From: JAJXZP01 sp963787185
GTDB taxonomy: Bacteria > Spirochaetota > Spirochaetia > Treponematales > Rectinemataceae
Assembly (NCBI GenBank): GCA_963787185.1
Contig: CAWBCC010000012.1
Span: 496,001 to 560,000, forward strand
DNA length: 64,000 bases
Direction: 5' to 3'
Shown: positions 52,265 through 61,164 of the stretch, in pieces
Numbering within the stretch: position 1 is the stretch's first letter
Layout: every line of letters starts with the position of its first letter
Program-made: the position numbers and the translations under genes
Notes under the pieces: generated by a model
Databases searched by the model: none
What the model saw: the letters and a program-made list of their open reading frames with translations, nothing else
What the model was told of the DNA's origin: nothing

Positions 52265-53204
52265 GGGTTTCTGGGCGCGCATGACCGCCAATTGGCCCGC
52301 GAAGGTTCTGTCGCTGGCCGCCGCCCTGCTGCTCTTTTTTTTCTACCGGCTCGACCGTCTCGAAGACCGCTACATCTCCGCCCCGCTTTCGGTGATCATG
52401 AACGACGACTTCGTCCCGTCCAGCCAGATTCCGCGCTCGGTTCGCATAACGCTTCGGGGCGAGTCGAATTCCCTTTTCAAGATCCAGGACGACGATCTCC
52501 GAGCGAGCCTCGATCTGAGTTTGTTCCACGGGGAGGGGGTGTATCGCGCTCCGGTACACATTGAGCAGCGCGACTCGGCCCTCGGCGTGGACCCTCTCAT
52601 GATCCAGGTCGAACCGACCGAGGTGGAGGTGGACCTCGAGCGCAAGCTCAGTCGTATCGTGCCCGTCACCCCCACGTTCCGCGGCTTCCTGGATCCGGGC
52701 TACGAACTCGTTTCCTTCGATATCATGCCGCCCGAGGTCCAAATAACGGGTCCCGCGAGCGCAGTGAACAGGAGCTCCGATGTTCCGACCGACTTCATCG
52801 AATTGACGGGTAAAAGCTCCGATTTCGCCGCATCGGTGCGCCTCGTCAAGAAGGACAGTCTCATATCGCTGACGGGGTCCGACACGGTGGAGTTCCGGGC
52901 CGTCGTGCAGAAGTCGCTGGCGGTGAGGAATTTCGACGGACTCGATATCGCTCCTGTCGGTCTGTCGGAGTCCCTTTCTCTCTCCTCCCCTCTTCCCAAA
53001 GGCATGGTGACCGTGCGCTCCTCCACTTCGGATATCTCGGGCTTCCAGCCCGCCCCCGGCGTGCTTTCCGTCGATCTTTCGTCGATTCACGGCGCCGGCA
53101 CGTATACCTTGACCGTAGACGCCCATGTGCCCGAAGGCTACACCCTCGAGCGCTACGGGCCCAAGACCGTGACTGTAGCGGTGGAAAGCGGAGGTGCGCC
53201 ATGA
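52254..53204 (+). CDS. cdaR: YbbR-domain protein, CdaA regulator
   Basis: 316 aa. The reading starts at TTG 52254 inside the cdaA end, after GAGGAG. One N-terminal helix (WPAKVLSLAAALLLFFFYRLD) anchors a periplasmic part built of repeated YbbR modules, each with the VEVDLERKLSRIVPVTPTFRG-type strand and a V-ITGP turn (PPEVQITGPASAVN). CdaR proteins inhibit or tune CdaA at the membrane. The end overlaps acpS by 4 bp. Confidence 0.9.
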   Translation: MSTKGFWARMTANWPAKVLSLAAALLLFFFYRLDRLEDRYISAPLSVIMNDDFVPSSQIPRSVRITLRGESNSLFKIQDDDLRASLDLSLFHGEGVYRAPVHIEQRDSALGVDPLMIQVEPTEVEVDLERKLSRIVPVTPTFRGFLDPGYELVSFDIMPPEVQITGPASAVNRSSDVPTDFIELTGKSSDFAASVRLVKKDSLISLTGSDTVEFRAVVQKSLAVRNFDGLDIAPVGLSESLSLSSPLPKGMVTVRSSTSDISGFQPAPGVLSVDLSSIHGAGTYTLTVDAHVPEGYTLERYGPKTVTVAVESGGAP

Positions 53205-53572
53205 TCCTCGGATTGGGCGTGGATGTCGTCCACGTAAAGCGTATTCAGCATTGGCTCGCGACGCCCGGTCTCGTCGACCGATTCTTTCATCCGGACGAGA
53301 TCCGCACGTCGATGGAACGCGGCCACGCGGCCGCGCTGTCGCTCGCTGCGCGTTTCGCCGCCAAGGAAGCCTTCGGAAAGGCCGTCGGCACGGGCCTCGC
53401 AGGGATCAGACTGCGCGACCTGCAGGTGATCAACAATTACAACGGCAGACCGGACATGCTCCTCCACGGCACCGCTCTCGATCGCTTCAACGAAGTGGGC
53501 GGGGGCAAGGTCCATCTGTCTCTGACCCACGAAAGCGACAACGCCATCGCCGTCGTGGTGATCGAGGGCTGA
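53201..53572 (+). CDS. acpS: Holo-[acyl-carrier-protein] synthase
   Basis: 123 aa from ATG 53201. It transfers 4'-phosphopantetheine from CoA to a serine of ACP, activating fatty acid synthesis. Family motifs: GLGVDVVHVKRI (Asp metal ligand), SLAARFAAKEAFGKAVGTG (catalytic Glu/Lys) and VHLSLTHESDNAIAVVVIEG. Size is typical for trimeric AcpS. It is translationally coupled to cdaR. Confidence 0.95.
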   Translation: MILGLGVDVVHVKRIQHWLATPGLVDRFFHPDEIRTSMERGHAAALSLAARFAAKEAFGKAVGTGLAGIRLRDLQVINNYNGRPDMLLHGTALDRFNEVGGGKVHLSLTHESDNAIAVVVIEG

Positions 53573-53574
53573 CC

Positions 53575-54462
53575 ATGGTCCGGTACGTTCAAAAGCCCGA
53601 GAAGGACGACAAGGAGCGCAAGGTCACCTTCCTTTCGAAGGAGGCTCAGCATTGCCCCGTCTGCGACGCCAGTTTCCACAGGGAGGAGCTCTTTTCCGGA
53701 CGAGTGAACGCGGGCGAGCTGACGGACGAGCTTCATCGGACCTATATACCCATGCAGGCCTACGGCGAGGTGCATCCCCTGATTTTCGATCTGGTCGTCT
53801 GCCCCTCCTGCTGGTATGCTGCCTTCAAGCCCGACTTTTCGGGCGTAGCTCCCCGGGTGGTGCGCCCCCTTTCGGAAGGCATCGCGGCGCGAATAGAAGC
53901 TACGCAACGAATCTTTTCGTCTCTGGATTTCGGAACTCCGCGCGGATTGGTCGAAGGCGCGGCCTCGTATTATCTGGCCATGCAATGCTACGAGCATTTC
54001 ACCAAGGAATACTCGCCCGCGATCAAGCAGGGAATCTCTGCCCTGCGCGCCGCGTGGCTCTGCGGGGAGCTGGACGCGAAACAACCGGGCCAGAACTTCG
54101 GATACGCCGCGCGCATCTTCTACGGGAAGGCGCGCTTTCTGTACAAGCTGGCCGTGGAAAACGAGCAGAAGGGCAAGGAGAGCCTCACTGCCGTGAAGTG
54201 GCTCGGCCCCGATACGGACAAGAACTACGGATACGAGGGAGTCCTGTATCTTCTCGCGGTTCTCGAGCTCAGGTACGGGTCCACCGCCGACGAAGCCAAG
54301 CGGATCGAACTCCTCACGGAATCCAAACGGATGGTCGCGAAAATGTTCGGCCTCGGCAAAAAGACGCGGTCCAAACCGGGTCCCCTCGTGGACAAGGTGC
54401 GCGACCTCTACGAACTGCTGAAGTCGGAGCTGAATCAGAGCGACGACGAGGACGATGACTAG
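53575..54462 (+). CDS. DUF2225 protein with two CxxC pairs
   Basis: 295 aa from ATG 53575. Two cysteine pairs near the N-terminus (HCPVCDASF and VVCPSCWYAAF) probably bind zinc. The rest is helical and TPR-like (GFGYAARIFYGKARFLYKLAVENEQKG-type stretches). DUF2225 proteins are common in spirochaetes and Firmicutes with no proven function. The conserved place between acpS and truA and the 8-bp overlap with truA support a housekeeping role. The C-terminus is very acidic (SDDEDDD). Confidence 0.85.
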   Translation: MVRYVQKPEKDDKERKVTFLSKEAQHCPVCDASFHREELFSGRVNAGELTDELHRTYIPMQAYGEVHPLIFDLVVCPSCWYAAFKPDFSGVAPRVVRPLSEGIAARIEATQRIFSSLDFGTPRGLVEGAASYYLAMQCYEHFTKEYSPAIKQGISALRAAWLCGELDAKQPGQNFGYAARIFYGKARFLYKLAVENEQKGKESLTAVKWLGPDTDKNYGYEGVLYLLAVLELRYGSTADEAKRIELLTESKRMVAKMFGLGKKTRSKPGPLVDKVRDLYELLKSELNQSDDEDDD

Positions 54463-55303
54463 CCGCAACATAAAGCTCGTGCTTTCCTACGATGGAACGG
54501 ACTTCAGCGGCTGGCAGCGTCAGGCCGACGCCCGTTCGGTCCAGGAAGAGCTCGAAAAGGCGCTCGCCATGATGCACGGCCATCCCGTGCCGACTGTGGG
54601 CGCCGGCAGGACCGACGCGGGCGTCCACGCCATGGGGCAGGTCGTCAATTTCTATACGGACATCGCCTCTATTTCCGCGCGCAAGTTCGTACCGGCCCTC
54701 AACCGGCTTCTGCCGCGCGATCTGCGCGTGCTCGTGTCTTCCGAAGCCGACCGCGACTTCCATGCGCGCTACGACGCGCGCCTGCGGCGCTACCGTTATT
54801 TCACGTTGTGCGGCAGCGTGGCGGACCCCATGCGGTTACGCTATGCCCATCACATCCGCCGGATTCCCGACATAGAGTCGCTCAATGCGATGGCCTCTCG
54901 GCTGATCGGAGAAAACGACTTTACGACCTTCTCTTCGGCCCGCGATACCAGCGCCAACCGTTCGCGGTACGTCCACGAGGCGGCTTTCGTCTGGGAAGAC
55001 GACCTCCTCGTGTTTCAGATTGCGGCCAACGCCTTCCTCTGGCGCATGGTGCGCTCGCTCGTGGGCTCCATGCTCTGGCTCGAGGCGAACGCCGGAGCGA
55101 AGGGAGCGGCCGATCCGCCCGTGCACGGGCGACGGGCTTGGGATGAGGCCCGCGCACGGATGGCCGAATCCCTCGGTTCGCGCGACCGCTCGCTCGCCGG
55201 CCCAACCGCACCGGCCCACGGGCTCTTCCTCTGGAACGTGGAGTATTACGCGAATCCGACGCGGCCCGGCAGAGGCTCCTACTGGGCGGATCGCGGTCAG
55301 TAA
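54455..55303 (+). CDS. truA: tRNA pseudouridine(38-40) synthase
   Basis: 282 aa from ATG 54455. It isomerises U38-U40 of tRNA anticodon arms. The catalytic Asp is D54 in GAGRTDAGVHAMGQV, and the RYRYF and FLWRMVRSLVG motifs are characteristic. The N-terminal KLVLSYDGTDFSGWQRQ is canonical. It is the last gene of the dxs-truA run, and its end overlaps the opposing cyclic-nucleotide-binding gene by 7 bp. Confidence 0.96.
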   Translation: MTSRNIKLVLSYDGTDFSGWQRQADARSVQEELEKALAMMHGHPVPTVGAGRTDAGVHAMGQVVNFYTDIASISARKFVPALNRLLPRDLRVLVSSEADRDFHARYDARLRRYRYFTLCGSVADPMRLRYAHHIRRIPDIESLNAMASRLIGENDFTTFSSARDTSANRSRYVHEAAFVWEDDLLVFQIAANAFLWRMVRSLVGSMLWLEANAGAKGAADPPVHGRRAWDEARARMAESLGSRDRSLAGPTAPAHGLFLWNVEYYANPTRPGRGSYWADRGQ

Positions 55304-55746
55304 GCGGGGATCGAGCCGAGGCTCAGCAGCAGGTCGTTCTTTTCGCGGAAGCGCTTGACGACCACGGGAAGTATCTCGAGGGCCGCTTCGGGGTGAGCCT
55401 TCAAGAAAGCGTTGAACTCCCATGAGGGGAGGACGAGACAGTCTGTCGGGGACAACGCGACCACCGAGACGGAAGGGGGCGAACCGTCGAAGACGGCCAT
55501 CTCGCCGAAGACGGAATCCTCGCCCTTCTGCGCCAGCTCTGCGCTCTCGCCCGCGGAGCCCCTGCGCTCGACCCTGACCTTGCCCGAGAGGAGCACGATG
55601 AGTCCTACCGCGCTCTCGTCCTGTCGTATGAGATAATCGCCGGGCTCGAAGATACGTTCCGTGCATGCAGCGGCGACGCTTCTCATGTACTTGGGATTCA
55701 GGCTCCGGAAGAGCCCCACCTTCGCCAAGGCCAGCTCTTTGTCCAC
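55297..55746 (-). CDS. Stand-alone cyclic-nucleotide-binding domain protein
   Basis: 149 aa from GTG 55746 with AGGAG upstream. The whole protein is one CNMP-type beta-roll: LFRSLNPKYMRSVAAACTERIFEPGDYLIRQDE, IVLLSGKVRV, and FGEMAVFDGSPPSVSVVAL at the phosphate-binding cassette. The cassette has FGEMAVFDGSPPSVSV, close to the usual GE.AL....R.A.V pattern, but with Ser at the Arg position that normally contacts cyclic nucleotide phosphate. There is no DNA-binding domain, so it is not a Crp-type activator. Single-domain proteins of this kind are frequent in spirochaetes and may act as ligand sensors or adaptors. Confidence 0.82.
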   Translation of the reverse strand: MDKELALAKVGLFRSLNPKYMRSVAAACTERIFEPGDYLIRQDESAVGLIVLLSGKVRVERRGSAGESAELAQKGEDSVFGEMAVFDGSPPSVSVVALSPTDCLVLPSWEFNAFLKAHPEAALEILPVVVKRFREKNDLLLSLGSIPAY

Positions 55747-55820
55747 GATGGACTCCTCTGCGCACAAGATAAAAGAGGAGGACAGGGACGTCAACCGGGC
55801 GCCGGGGCCCGAAGGTACGC

Positions 55821-56432
55821 CTATCCCATCGCGCGTTCGAAGCGCGAGGCGGCAGCCTTCCAGTCGATCACATTGTAGAAGGCTTCGACATAATCGCCGC
55901 GGCGATTCTGGTATTTGAGATAGTATGCGTGCTCCCAGACATCGATCCCGACTATGGGAGTCTTCCCGTCGGTGAGCGGACTGTCCTGATTGGCCGTCGA
56001 AAGCACGGCGAGCTTCCTGTCGGGGCCGAGGACGAGCCAAGCCCAGCCCGAACCGAAGCGTCCCAAGGCGGCCTTGGTCAACTCGCTCTTGAATGAGTCG
56101 AAGCCTCCCAATTCGCGGTCGATCGCCGAGGCCAGACTGCCCGAGGGTTTCCCGCCGCGGCCGGGCCCTATGGCCGTCCAGAAAAAGCCGTGGTTGATGT
56201 GTCCGCCGCCGTTGTTGCGGACGGCGGTGCGAATGCTCTCCGGCAGCTTCGCCAGATCGCGAATCAAGCTTTCGATCGACCAGGAGGCGAACTCGCTCCC
56301 TTCGATCGCTTTGTTGAGGTTGCTCACGTAGGCGCCGTGATGTTTGTCGTGATGGATGCGCATGGTTTCGGCATCGATGTGCGGCTCTAGGGCTTCATAG
56401 GGATACGGAAGGTCGGGAACGGTGAATGCCAT
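55821..56432 (-). CDS. sodA: Superoxide dismutase (Fe/Mn family)
   Basis: 203 aa from ATG 56432 with AAGGAG upstream. It converts superoxide to oxygen and hydrogen peroxide. Metal ligands are complete: H27 (RIHHDKHHGAYV), H81 (GGHINHGFFW), D164 and H168 (GIDVWEHAYYLKYQN). GGHINHGFFW and GSGWAWLVL fit Mn or cambialistic forms better than strict Fe enzymes; the metal is not certain. No export signal. An operator-like palindrome lies about 50 bp upstream. Confidence 0.95.
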   Translation of the reverse strand: MAFTVPDLPYPYEALEPHIDAETMRIHHDKHHGAYVSNLNKAIEGSEFASWSIESLIRDLAKLPESIRTAVRNNGGGHINHGFFWTAIGPGRGGKPSGSLASAIDRELGGFDSFKSELTKAALGRFGSGWAWLVLGPDRKLAVLSTANQDSPLTDGKTPIVGIDVWEHAYYLKYQNRRGDYVEAFYNVIDWKAAASRFERAMG

Positions 56433-56483
56433 TTGGTTCTCCTTATCATGGCGGCACGCGTATGAAGGTCCGCCTGCTTAAAA

Positions 56484-56506
56484 TGTATTATTAAATTAGT
56501 AATACA
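56484..56506. promoter_or_regulatory. 23-bp palindrome upstream of sod, likely redox/metal regulator operator
   Basis: The sequence TGTATTATTAAATTAGTAAT followed by ACA is a palindrome with 10 of 11 matching pairs. It lies 52 bp before the sod ATG, in a short AT-rich island within GC-rich DNA. The size and AT-rich symmetry recall Fur/PerR boxes, though it is not an exact match. A -10 element for sod probably overlaps it. Confidence 0.6.
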
Positions 56507-56575
56507 CATATGGAAAGGCAAGGAACGAAAGTCTCCGATAAATGACCGGACTCGGCATCCGAGCGTCGCCGGAGA

Positions 56576-57445
56576 CTACGACGGCGAATGACCGGCAGCC
56601 CGAGGACGATTTTTCTTCGCTCCGACTTCGGGAGGGGGAAGGATGGAGACGAGCTGAACCGAAGGTCTGAGGCCCGCCTTTTCGAACCGAGCCAAGATGG
56701 CTGCGAGCAGGGCGTTCTTGAGGGCGAGAAAATCGTTCTTCCGGAACCAGACGCCGAAGGCGAAGGTGATGCCGTTGGGTCCGAGCGTATCGATCATGAA
56801 AAAAGGCTCGGGTTCCGCCAGCGCGGCCGGCACCGACAGGGCCGTGTCCCTGAGAATCGTTTCCACCAGCGTGGGGTCGACGCCATAGGGGAGTGTGAGG
56901 CTGAGATCGAGTCTGCGCTCGGGCCAGCGCGTGACGTTCACCATATTGCTTTTGATCATCGTCTCGTTCGGGATCCTCACGAGCCGATTGTCGAAGGTTC
57001 GTATCTTCACCGAGAGCATATCGACCGACTCGATGGTCCCGCTCATGGTGTCGATCTGGATGACGTCGCCTATCTCGAAGGTCTTTTCGGAGAAGAGGAA
57101 CAATCCGGAAATGATGTTGGAGACCGAGGTCTGCGCCGCGAAGCCGATGGCGATTCCGACGATTCCCGCGGCTCCGAGGGCGGCCGAGAGGTCTAATCCG
57201 GCCGCCTCCGACGCATTAACCAACACGAGGAGAATGCCGCCGTACTTGATGATCTTTTCGAGAATGTCGGCGATCCGGGGGCGCAGTCTTCGTCTGGTCA
57301 GGCCCCGCGACAGGGCTAGCACGGCCGTGATGATGAGATAGCCGACGACCAATATGACGAGGACGCTCAGCGCTCGTTCGAGACTCTTCATGTTGAAGAA
57401 GCGCTGGATGGTGTCGTCGAAAATCTGGAATCCTGCGAGCTGCAT
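56576..57445 (-). CDS. mscS: Small-conductance mechanosensitive channel (MscS family)
   Basis: 289 aa from ATG 57445 with GGAGG at 7 nt; longer readings toward 57736 lack a ribosome site. It has three membrane helices (VLVILVVGYLIITAVLAL, IIKYGGILLVLVNAS, and the pore helix LSAALGAAGIVGIAIGFAAQTSVSNIISG with its Ala/Gly packing pattern). The cytoplasmic beta domain follows (FEIGDVIQIDTMSGTIESVDMLSVKIRTFDNRLVRIPN). It releases solutes when the membrane is stretched by osmotic downshock. Confidence 0.93.
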   Translation of the reverse strand: MQLAGFQIFDDTIQRFFNMKSLERALSVLVILVVGYLIITAVLALSRGLTRRRLRPRIADILEKIIKYGGILLVLVNASEAAGLDLSAALGAAGIVGIAIGFAAQTSVSNIISGLFLFSEKTFEIGDVIQIDTMSGTIESVDMLSVKIRTFDNRLVRIPNETMIKSNMVNVTRWPERRLDLSLTLPYGVDPTLVETILRDTALSVPAALAEPEPFFMIDTLGPNGITFAFGVWFRKNDFLALKNALLAAILARFEKAGLRPSVQLVSILPPPEVGAKKNRPRAAGHSPS

Positions 57446-57523
57446 CTCATACCTCCGGGAATGAAGGATTCCGGCGCCTCGCCGTCCGCGACCGCTTGAT
57501 GCTGTTCCCGCAGAAAGTCTAGC

Positions 57524-58738
57524 ATGTACTCCCATGGGAGAACAGCTCGCGTGAAGTCGCCGAAATCCGCGCACGGTCCGACGGCGCGCGGCGCAAGCCC
57601 GGGCCCGCCTGGTGTGGGGGTGCGGGACTCGGCGGCAGCCGGATTCCTTCCCGGGCCTCCCGGCGGAGAAGCGGCTGGGCCGCTCAGGAGCTGGGAATGC
57701 CGAGTCGACTCGTCTTCGCTCGAAGGGAATCCTCAACCGCGAGTCGATGTCTTCATCGCGGAGAGCGCGAAGGTACTGAGTCGGTCCCAGCTCAAGGCCC
57801 GCGGAGCTCTCATCCTGGTGAACGGCAAAGCGGCGAAGCCTTCGCGCATCCTCAGACTGGGCGATCGCATCGAGATAAGCTGGCAGGATGAGCTTCCGTC
57901 CACCCTCGTACCCGAAGACATTGCCCTATCAATCCTCTATGAGGATGACCGCTGCCTGGTGGTCGACAAGGCTCAGGGCATGGTCACTCACCCCGGCCAC
58001 GGCAACCACAGAGGCACTCTCGCCAACGCCGTCCTGGGCCTCTTGGAGCGGAATGCCGCGCGCCGATCGGAGCCCGGTCGGGATCCGCCCGAAGCTCGGC
58101 TCTCTGCGGCCCGGCCGGGCGACTATTCCCCGAGACCGGCCCCCGCTCCGAGGGCGGGGATCGTGCACCGCCTCGACAAGGATACATCGGGCCTCATCAT
58201 CGTCGCCAAAGACGCCGAGGCCCAAGCCTTTCTGGCCGATCAGTTCAAGGAGCGGACTACTCGCAAGGAATATCTGGCCATCGTTCGGGGTCTGCCCTCG
58301 CCGGCAAGCGGCAGGATTTCGGATCGGCTCGGCCGCGACAAGCGCGATAGGAAGCGCTTTGCCTCGCGAGAGGAGGGCGGGAAGCCGGCCGTGACCGACT
58401 ACCGCATTCTCTCGTCCTGGCGGGCCGCCTTCGACTCTTCGCGGGGATCGAAGGTCGACGGGTATGCCTTCATGTCGCTGCGGCCGCGCACCGGCAGGAC
58501 GCACCAGCTTCGCGTCCACATGGCGGGTCTGGGAACGCCCATCCTGGGCGATCCTGTCTACGGCAAGCGCGATCCCCGTTTCCCGGGAGCCACGCTGATG
58601 CTCCACGCCTACAGGCTCAAGATCGTTCTTCCCGGAAAGGACGAGCCCAGTCTGTTCCGCTCTCCCCTGCCGGAGCGCATGAAAAGAATTCTCCTCGAAC
58701 TGAGGACTGCCTTTGGAGGAGAGAGAACTCCATTTTGA
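57524..58738 (+). CDS. RluA-family 23S rRNA pseudouridine synthase
   Basis: Up to 404 aa. An S4 RNA-binding domain (about 72-125: RVDVFIAESAKVLSRSQLKARGALILVNGK) precedes the catalytic domain with HRLDKDTSGLIIVAK (215-229; D218 catalytic), TTRKEYLAIVRGLP and RPRTGRTHQLRVHMAGLG...GDPVYG. These are RluD-type landmarks. A Pro/Arg-rich insert of about 30 residues lies just before the HRLD motif. The N-terminal 70 residues are low in complexity and unlike the family, so the true start may be downstream, close to 57690-57730. It isomerises uridines in large-subunit rRNA. Confidence 0.9.
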   Translation: MYSHGRTARVKSPKSAHGPTARGASPGPPGVGVRDSAAAGFLPGPPGGEAAGPLRSWECRVDSSSLEGNPQPRVDVFIAESAKVLSRSQLKARGALILVNGKAAKPSRILRLGDRIEISWQDELPSTLVPEDIALSILYEDDRCLVVDKAQGMVTHPGHGNHRGTLANAVLGLLERNAARRSEPGRDPPEARLSAARPGDYSPRPAPAPRAGIVHRLDKDTSGLIIVAKDAEAQAFLADQFKERTTRKEYLAIVRGLPSPASGRISDRLGRDKRDRKRFASREEGGKPAVTDYRILSSWRAAFDSSRGSKVDGYAFMSLRPRTGRTHQLRVHMAGLGTPILGDPVYGKRDPRFPGATLMLHAYRLKIVLPGKDEPSLFRSPLPERMKRILLELRTAFGGERTPF

Positions 58739-58845
58739 ATCAAACGAGCCGCGCGGCGGTCACGCACGGCTCGGTTTCCCACATGTGGACGGGAAACGTC
58801 TGATCCGGAGGCGTCCGATGGACGACGTCGGACCGTTCCGAAGTC

Positions 58846-59127
58846 TTAGTAGTTCCGGGGGCGGAAATTATCCCGCCTGGGCTTGTCCTCGGCCTCATTG
58901 ACACGAAGCTGCCGGCCCATGTACTCGAAACCGTTGAGCGCCTCGATGGCAGAGCGGGCCTCCTCCTCGGTGTTCATCTCGACGAACCCGAAGCCCTTGG
59001 CCTTGCCTGTGTAACGGTCGACGATGATGTTGACCGACACGACCTCGCCGTACTGGGTAAAGAGGTCCCTGAGGCCATTCTCAGTGGTGGCGTAGTTCAT
59101 GTTGCCGACGTAAACCTTCTTGGACAT
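58846..59127 (-). CDS. RRM-type RNA-binding protein
   Basis: 93 aa from ATG 59127. A single RNA recognition motif: RNP2 VYVGNM (residues 5-10), RNP1 KGFGFVEM (about 44-51), and a short basic tail rich in Arg/Asn (DKPRRDNFRPRNY). Bacterial RRM proteins of this size (cyanobacterial Rbp, spirochaete homologues) bind single-stranded RNA and are often cold-induced. It is divergent from rny, the gene for an endoribonuclease, which suggests a shared theme of RNA turnover. The distant promoter implies a long leader. Confidence 0.93.
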   Translation of the reverse strand: MSKKVYVGNMNYATTENGLRDLFTQYGEVVSVNIIVDRYTGKAKGFGFVEMNTEEEARSAIEALNGFEYMGRQLRVNEAEDKPRRDNFRPRNY

Positions 59128-59489
59128 GCGAAAAAACCCTCATAGGGCACGGGACGCTAGACGCGCCCGAGCCGGATCCGTCCGCCTATGGCGAACGCGC
59201 CCGCGATCCGAGCTACGCTCGGGACGGACGTACGGCGGCTTTCCGGAGAGCCGTTCAGAGATCTCTGGTATCTTCAAGGAGAGGAAAACGGGCGAGGTGT
59301 GGGAGAGGGAAACCCTTTCTTTACCTGCTGGACGATAACCGCCGGTTGACACAAACCCGACCGCGGGGCTAGTGGACCACTGCGTAAGAGCATGAACAGC
59401 GTTGCGGACCCGGTTTTCTACCTTAAAAGTGGAGAAGGTGAACTCATCCCTCCGAAAGTACGCAAAACTTCATCCGAAGTTCCATAACT
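59128..59489 (-). other. Putative long 5' leader of the RRM gene
   Basis: The 360 bases between the predicted minus-strand promoter and the RRM ATG contain no convincing gene on either strand. They contain several short GC-rich inverted segments. If the promoter is right, the RRM mRNA carries an untranslated leader of about 350 nt, as cold-shock mRNAs often do. Confidence 0.4.
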
Positions 59490-59519
59490 ACTATATAATC
59501 CGGTATGATGCGCCGTCAA
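59490..59519 (-). promoter_or_regulatory. Predicted promoter for the RRM gene
   Basis: On the minus strand TTGACG (59519-59514) and TATAGT (59495-59490) have an 18-bp spacer. They lie 38 bp from the rny -35 element on the opposite strand, giving back-to-back divergent promoters in an AT-rich stretch. Confidence 0.5.
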
Positions 59520-59557
59520 TCGTAATTCCTATGAAAATAACGAAATTCTCGTAATCC

Positions 59558-59585
59558 TTGACAAAAAAGGGGCCGTTCGTATAAT
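59558..59585 (+). promoter_or_regulatory. Consensus sigma-70-type promoter of rny
   Basis: TTGACA (59558-59563) and TATAAT (59580-59585) match the consensus exactly, with a 16-bp spacer. They end 35 bp before the rny ATG. This is the strongest promoter match in the window. Confidence 0.85.
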
Positions 59586-59620
59586 CCTAACCTACAGCAT
59601 TGTTAGAGTAGGGGGGGGAT

Positions 59621-61153
59621 ATGAATGCAGCACTGTGGTTTGCTGCCCTACCTCTTGCTGGTTTGATCCTTGGATGGACGATCCGCTGGCTGTTTGCCAG
59701 ATTTCAACTCGCCGCCGCCGAGCAAAAGGCGGAGCGCATTAAGCAGGATGCGGTCAAAGAGGCCGAAGCTCAGAAGAAAGAGATCCTGGTAGAGGCGAAA
59801 GATCAGCTCATTCGGGAACGTAACCAGCAGGAACGGGAAATTCGAGAACGGCGCGCGGAGCTTCAACGTTATGAGCGCCGAGTCCAGCAGAAAGAAGAGA
59901 CGCTTGACAAGAAAATAGAGACCCTCGATCGACAGGAACAGGGGCTCGTGGCCAGACAGAAAGCGGTAACCGAGAAAGAAGAATTCCTGGAGGGACAGGA
60001 AGAGCGCTATAGGCAGGAACTCGAGCGCATTTCGGGCCTTTCCGCCGAAGATGCCAAGAAGCTCATCATCCAGGGGCTCGAGAACGAGGCGAAGCGCGAC
60101 GCTCAGCTCGTCGTCAACAAGATCGAGCAGGAAGCGCAGCTTGGCGCCGAAAGGCGCTCGCGCGACATCCTCGTCACCACGATCCAGCGCATCGCTACGG
60201 AGGTCACGACCGAGGTTACCGTAACCTCGGTCAGTCTGCCCTCCGACGAGATGAAGGGGCGCATCATAGGCCGCGAGGGCCGCAACATCCGCACCCTCGA
60301 GACCCTGACCGGCGTCGACGTCATAATCGACGACACGCCGGAGGCAGTGGTGATTTCCTGCTTCGACCCCGTGCGCCGCGAGATCGCGCGCATCTCGCTC
60401 GAGCGCCTCATAGCCGACGGGAGAATTCACCCGGCACGGATCGAGGAAGTGGTCCAGAAGGTCACGCGCGAGATCGCGCAGAAAATCTACGAAGAGGGCG
60501 AAAAGGTCGTCTTCGATCTCGGCCTGCACAACATGGCCCCCGAGCTCATCAAATCCCTGGGTCGGCTCCATTATCGGACGAGTTACGGCCAGAATGTGCT
60601 CGCCCATTCCAAGGAAGTGGCGGTCATTGCGGGCATGCTCGCGGCCGAGATCGGCGCCAACCGGGAAATCACCAAGCGCGGCGCTCTCCTTCACGATATC
60701 GGCAAGGGCATCGAGACCGACGGCGACCAGAATCACGCCGAGATCGGCATGGAGCTCGTCCGCAAGCTGGGCGAGGACCCGAGAGTCGTCAATGCGATCG
60801 GGGCTCACCACAACGATGTCGAGCCGAGCTGCCCCGAGAGCGTGCTCGTCCAGATCGCCGACGCGATTTCGGCGGCCAGGCCGGGCGCCCGGCGCGAGAC
60901 CCTCGATAATTACGTCAAGCGTCTCGAGAATCTCGAGAATATCGCGGAGAGCTTCTCCGGCGTCGACAAGGCCTACGCCATCCAGGCTGGCCGCGAGTTG
61001 CGCATCCTCGTGAACACAGATCAGGTTTCGGACGATCAGGCGCGGGAGCTTTGCAAGAGCATCGCCAAGAAAATCGAAAGCGATCTGCGGTATCCCGGAC
61101 GCATCAAGGTGACCATAATCCGGGAAATGCGCATCGTAGAGTACGCGCGCTAG
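59621..61153 (+). CDS. rny: Ribonuclease Y
   Basis: 510 aa from ATG 59621, after a G-rich ribosome site. An N-terminal membrane helix (LWFAALPLAGLILGWTIRWLF) is followed by a long coiled coil (about 30-185), a KH domain (about 200-270: LPSDEMKGRIIGREGRNIRTLE) and an HD domain with H358-D359 in ALLHDIGKGIE. It is the membrane-tethered endoribonuclease that starts mRNA decay in bacteria lacking RNase E. Length and architecture are standard. It is followed after 11 bp by ymdB, a conserved pair. Confidence 0.97.
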   Translation: MNAALWFAALPLAGLILGWTIRWLFARFQLAAAEQKAERIKQDAVKEAEAQKKEILVEAKDQLIRERNQQEREIRERRAELQRYERRVQQKEETLDKKIETLDRQEQGLVARQKAVTEKEEFLEGQEERYRQELERISGLSAEDAKKLIIQGLENEAKRDAQLVVNKIEQEAQLGAERRSRDILVTTIQRIATEVTTEVTVTSVSLPSDEMKGRIIGREGRNIRTLETLTGVDVIIDDTPEAVVISCFDPVRREIARISLERLIADGRIHPARIEEVVQKVTREIAQKIYEEGEKVVFDLGLHNMAPELIKSLGRLHYRTSYGQNVLAHSKEVAVIAGMLAAEIGANREITKRGALLHDIGKGIETDGDQNHAEIGMELVRKLGEDPRVVNAIGAHHNDVEPSCPESVLVQIADAISAARPGARRETLDNYVKRLENLENIAESFSGVDKAYAIQAGRELRILVNTDQVSDDQARELCKSIAKKIESDLRYPGRIKVTIIREMRIVEYAR

Positions 61154-61164
61154 CCGAGCGGCCG

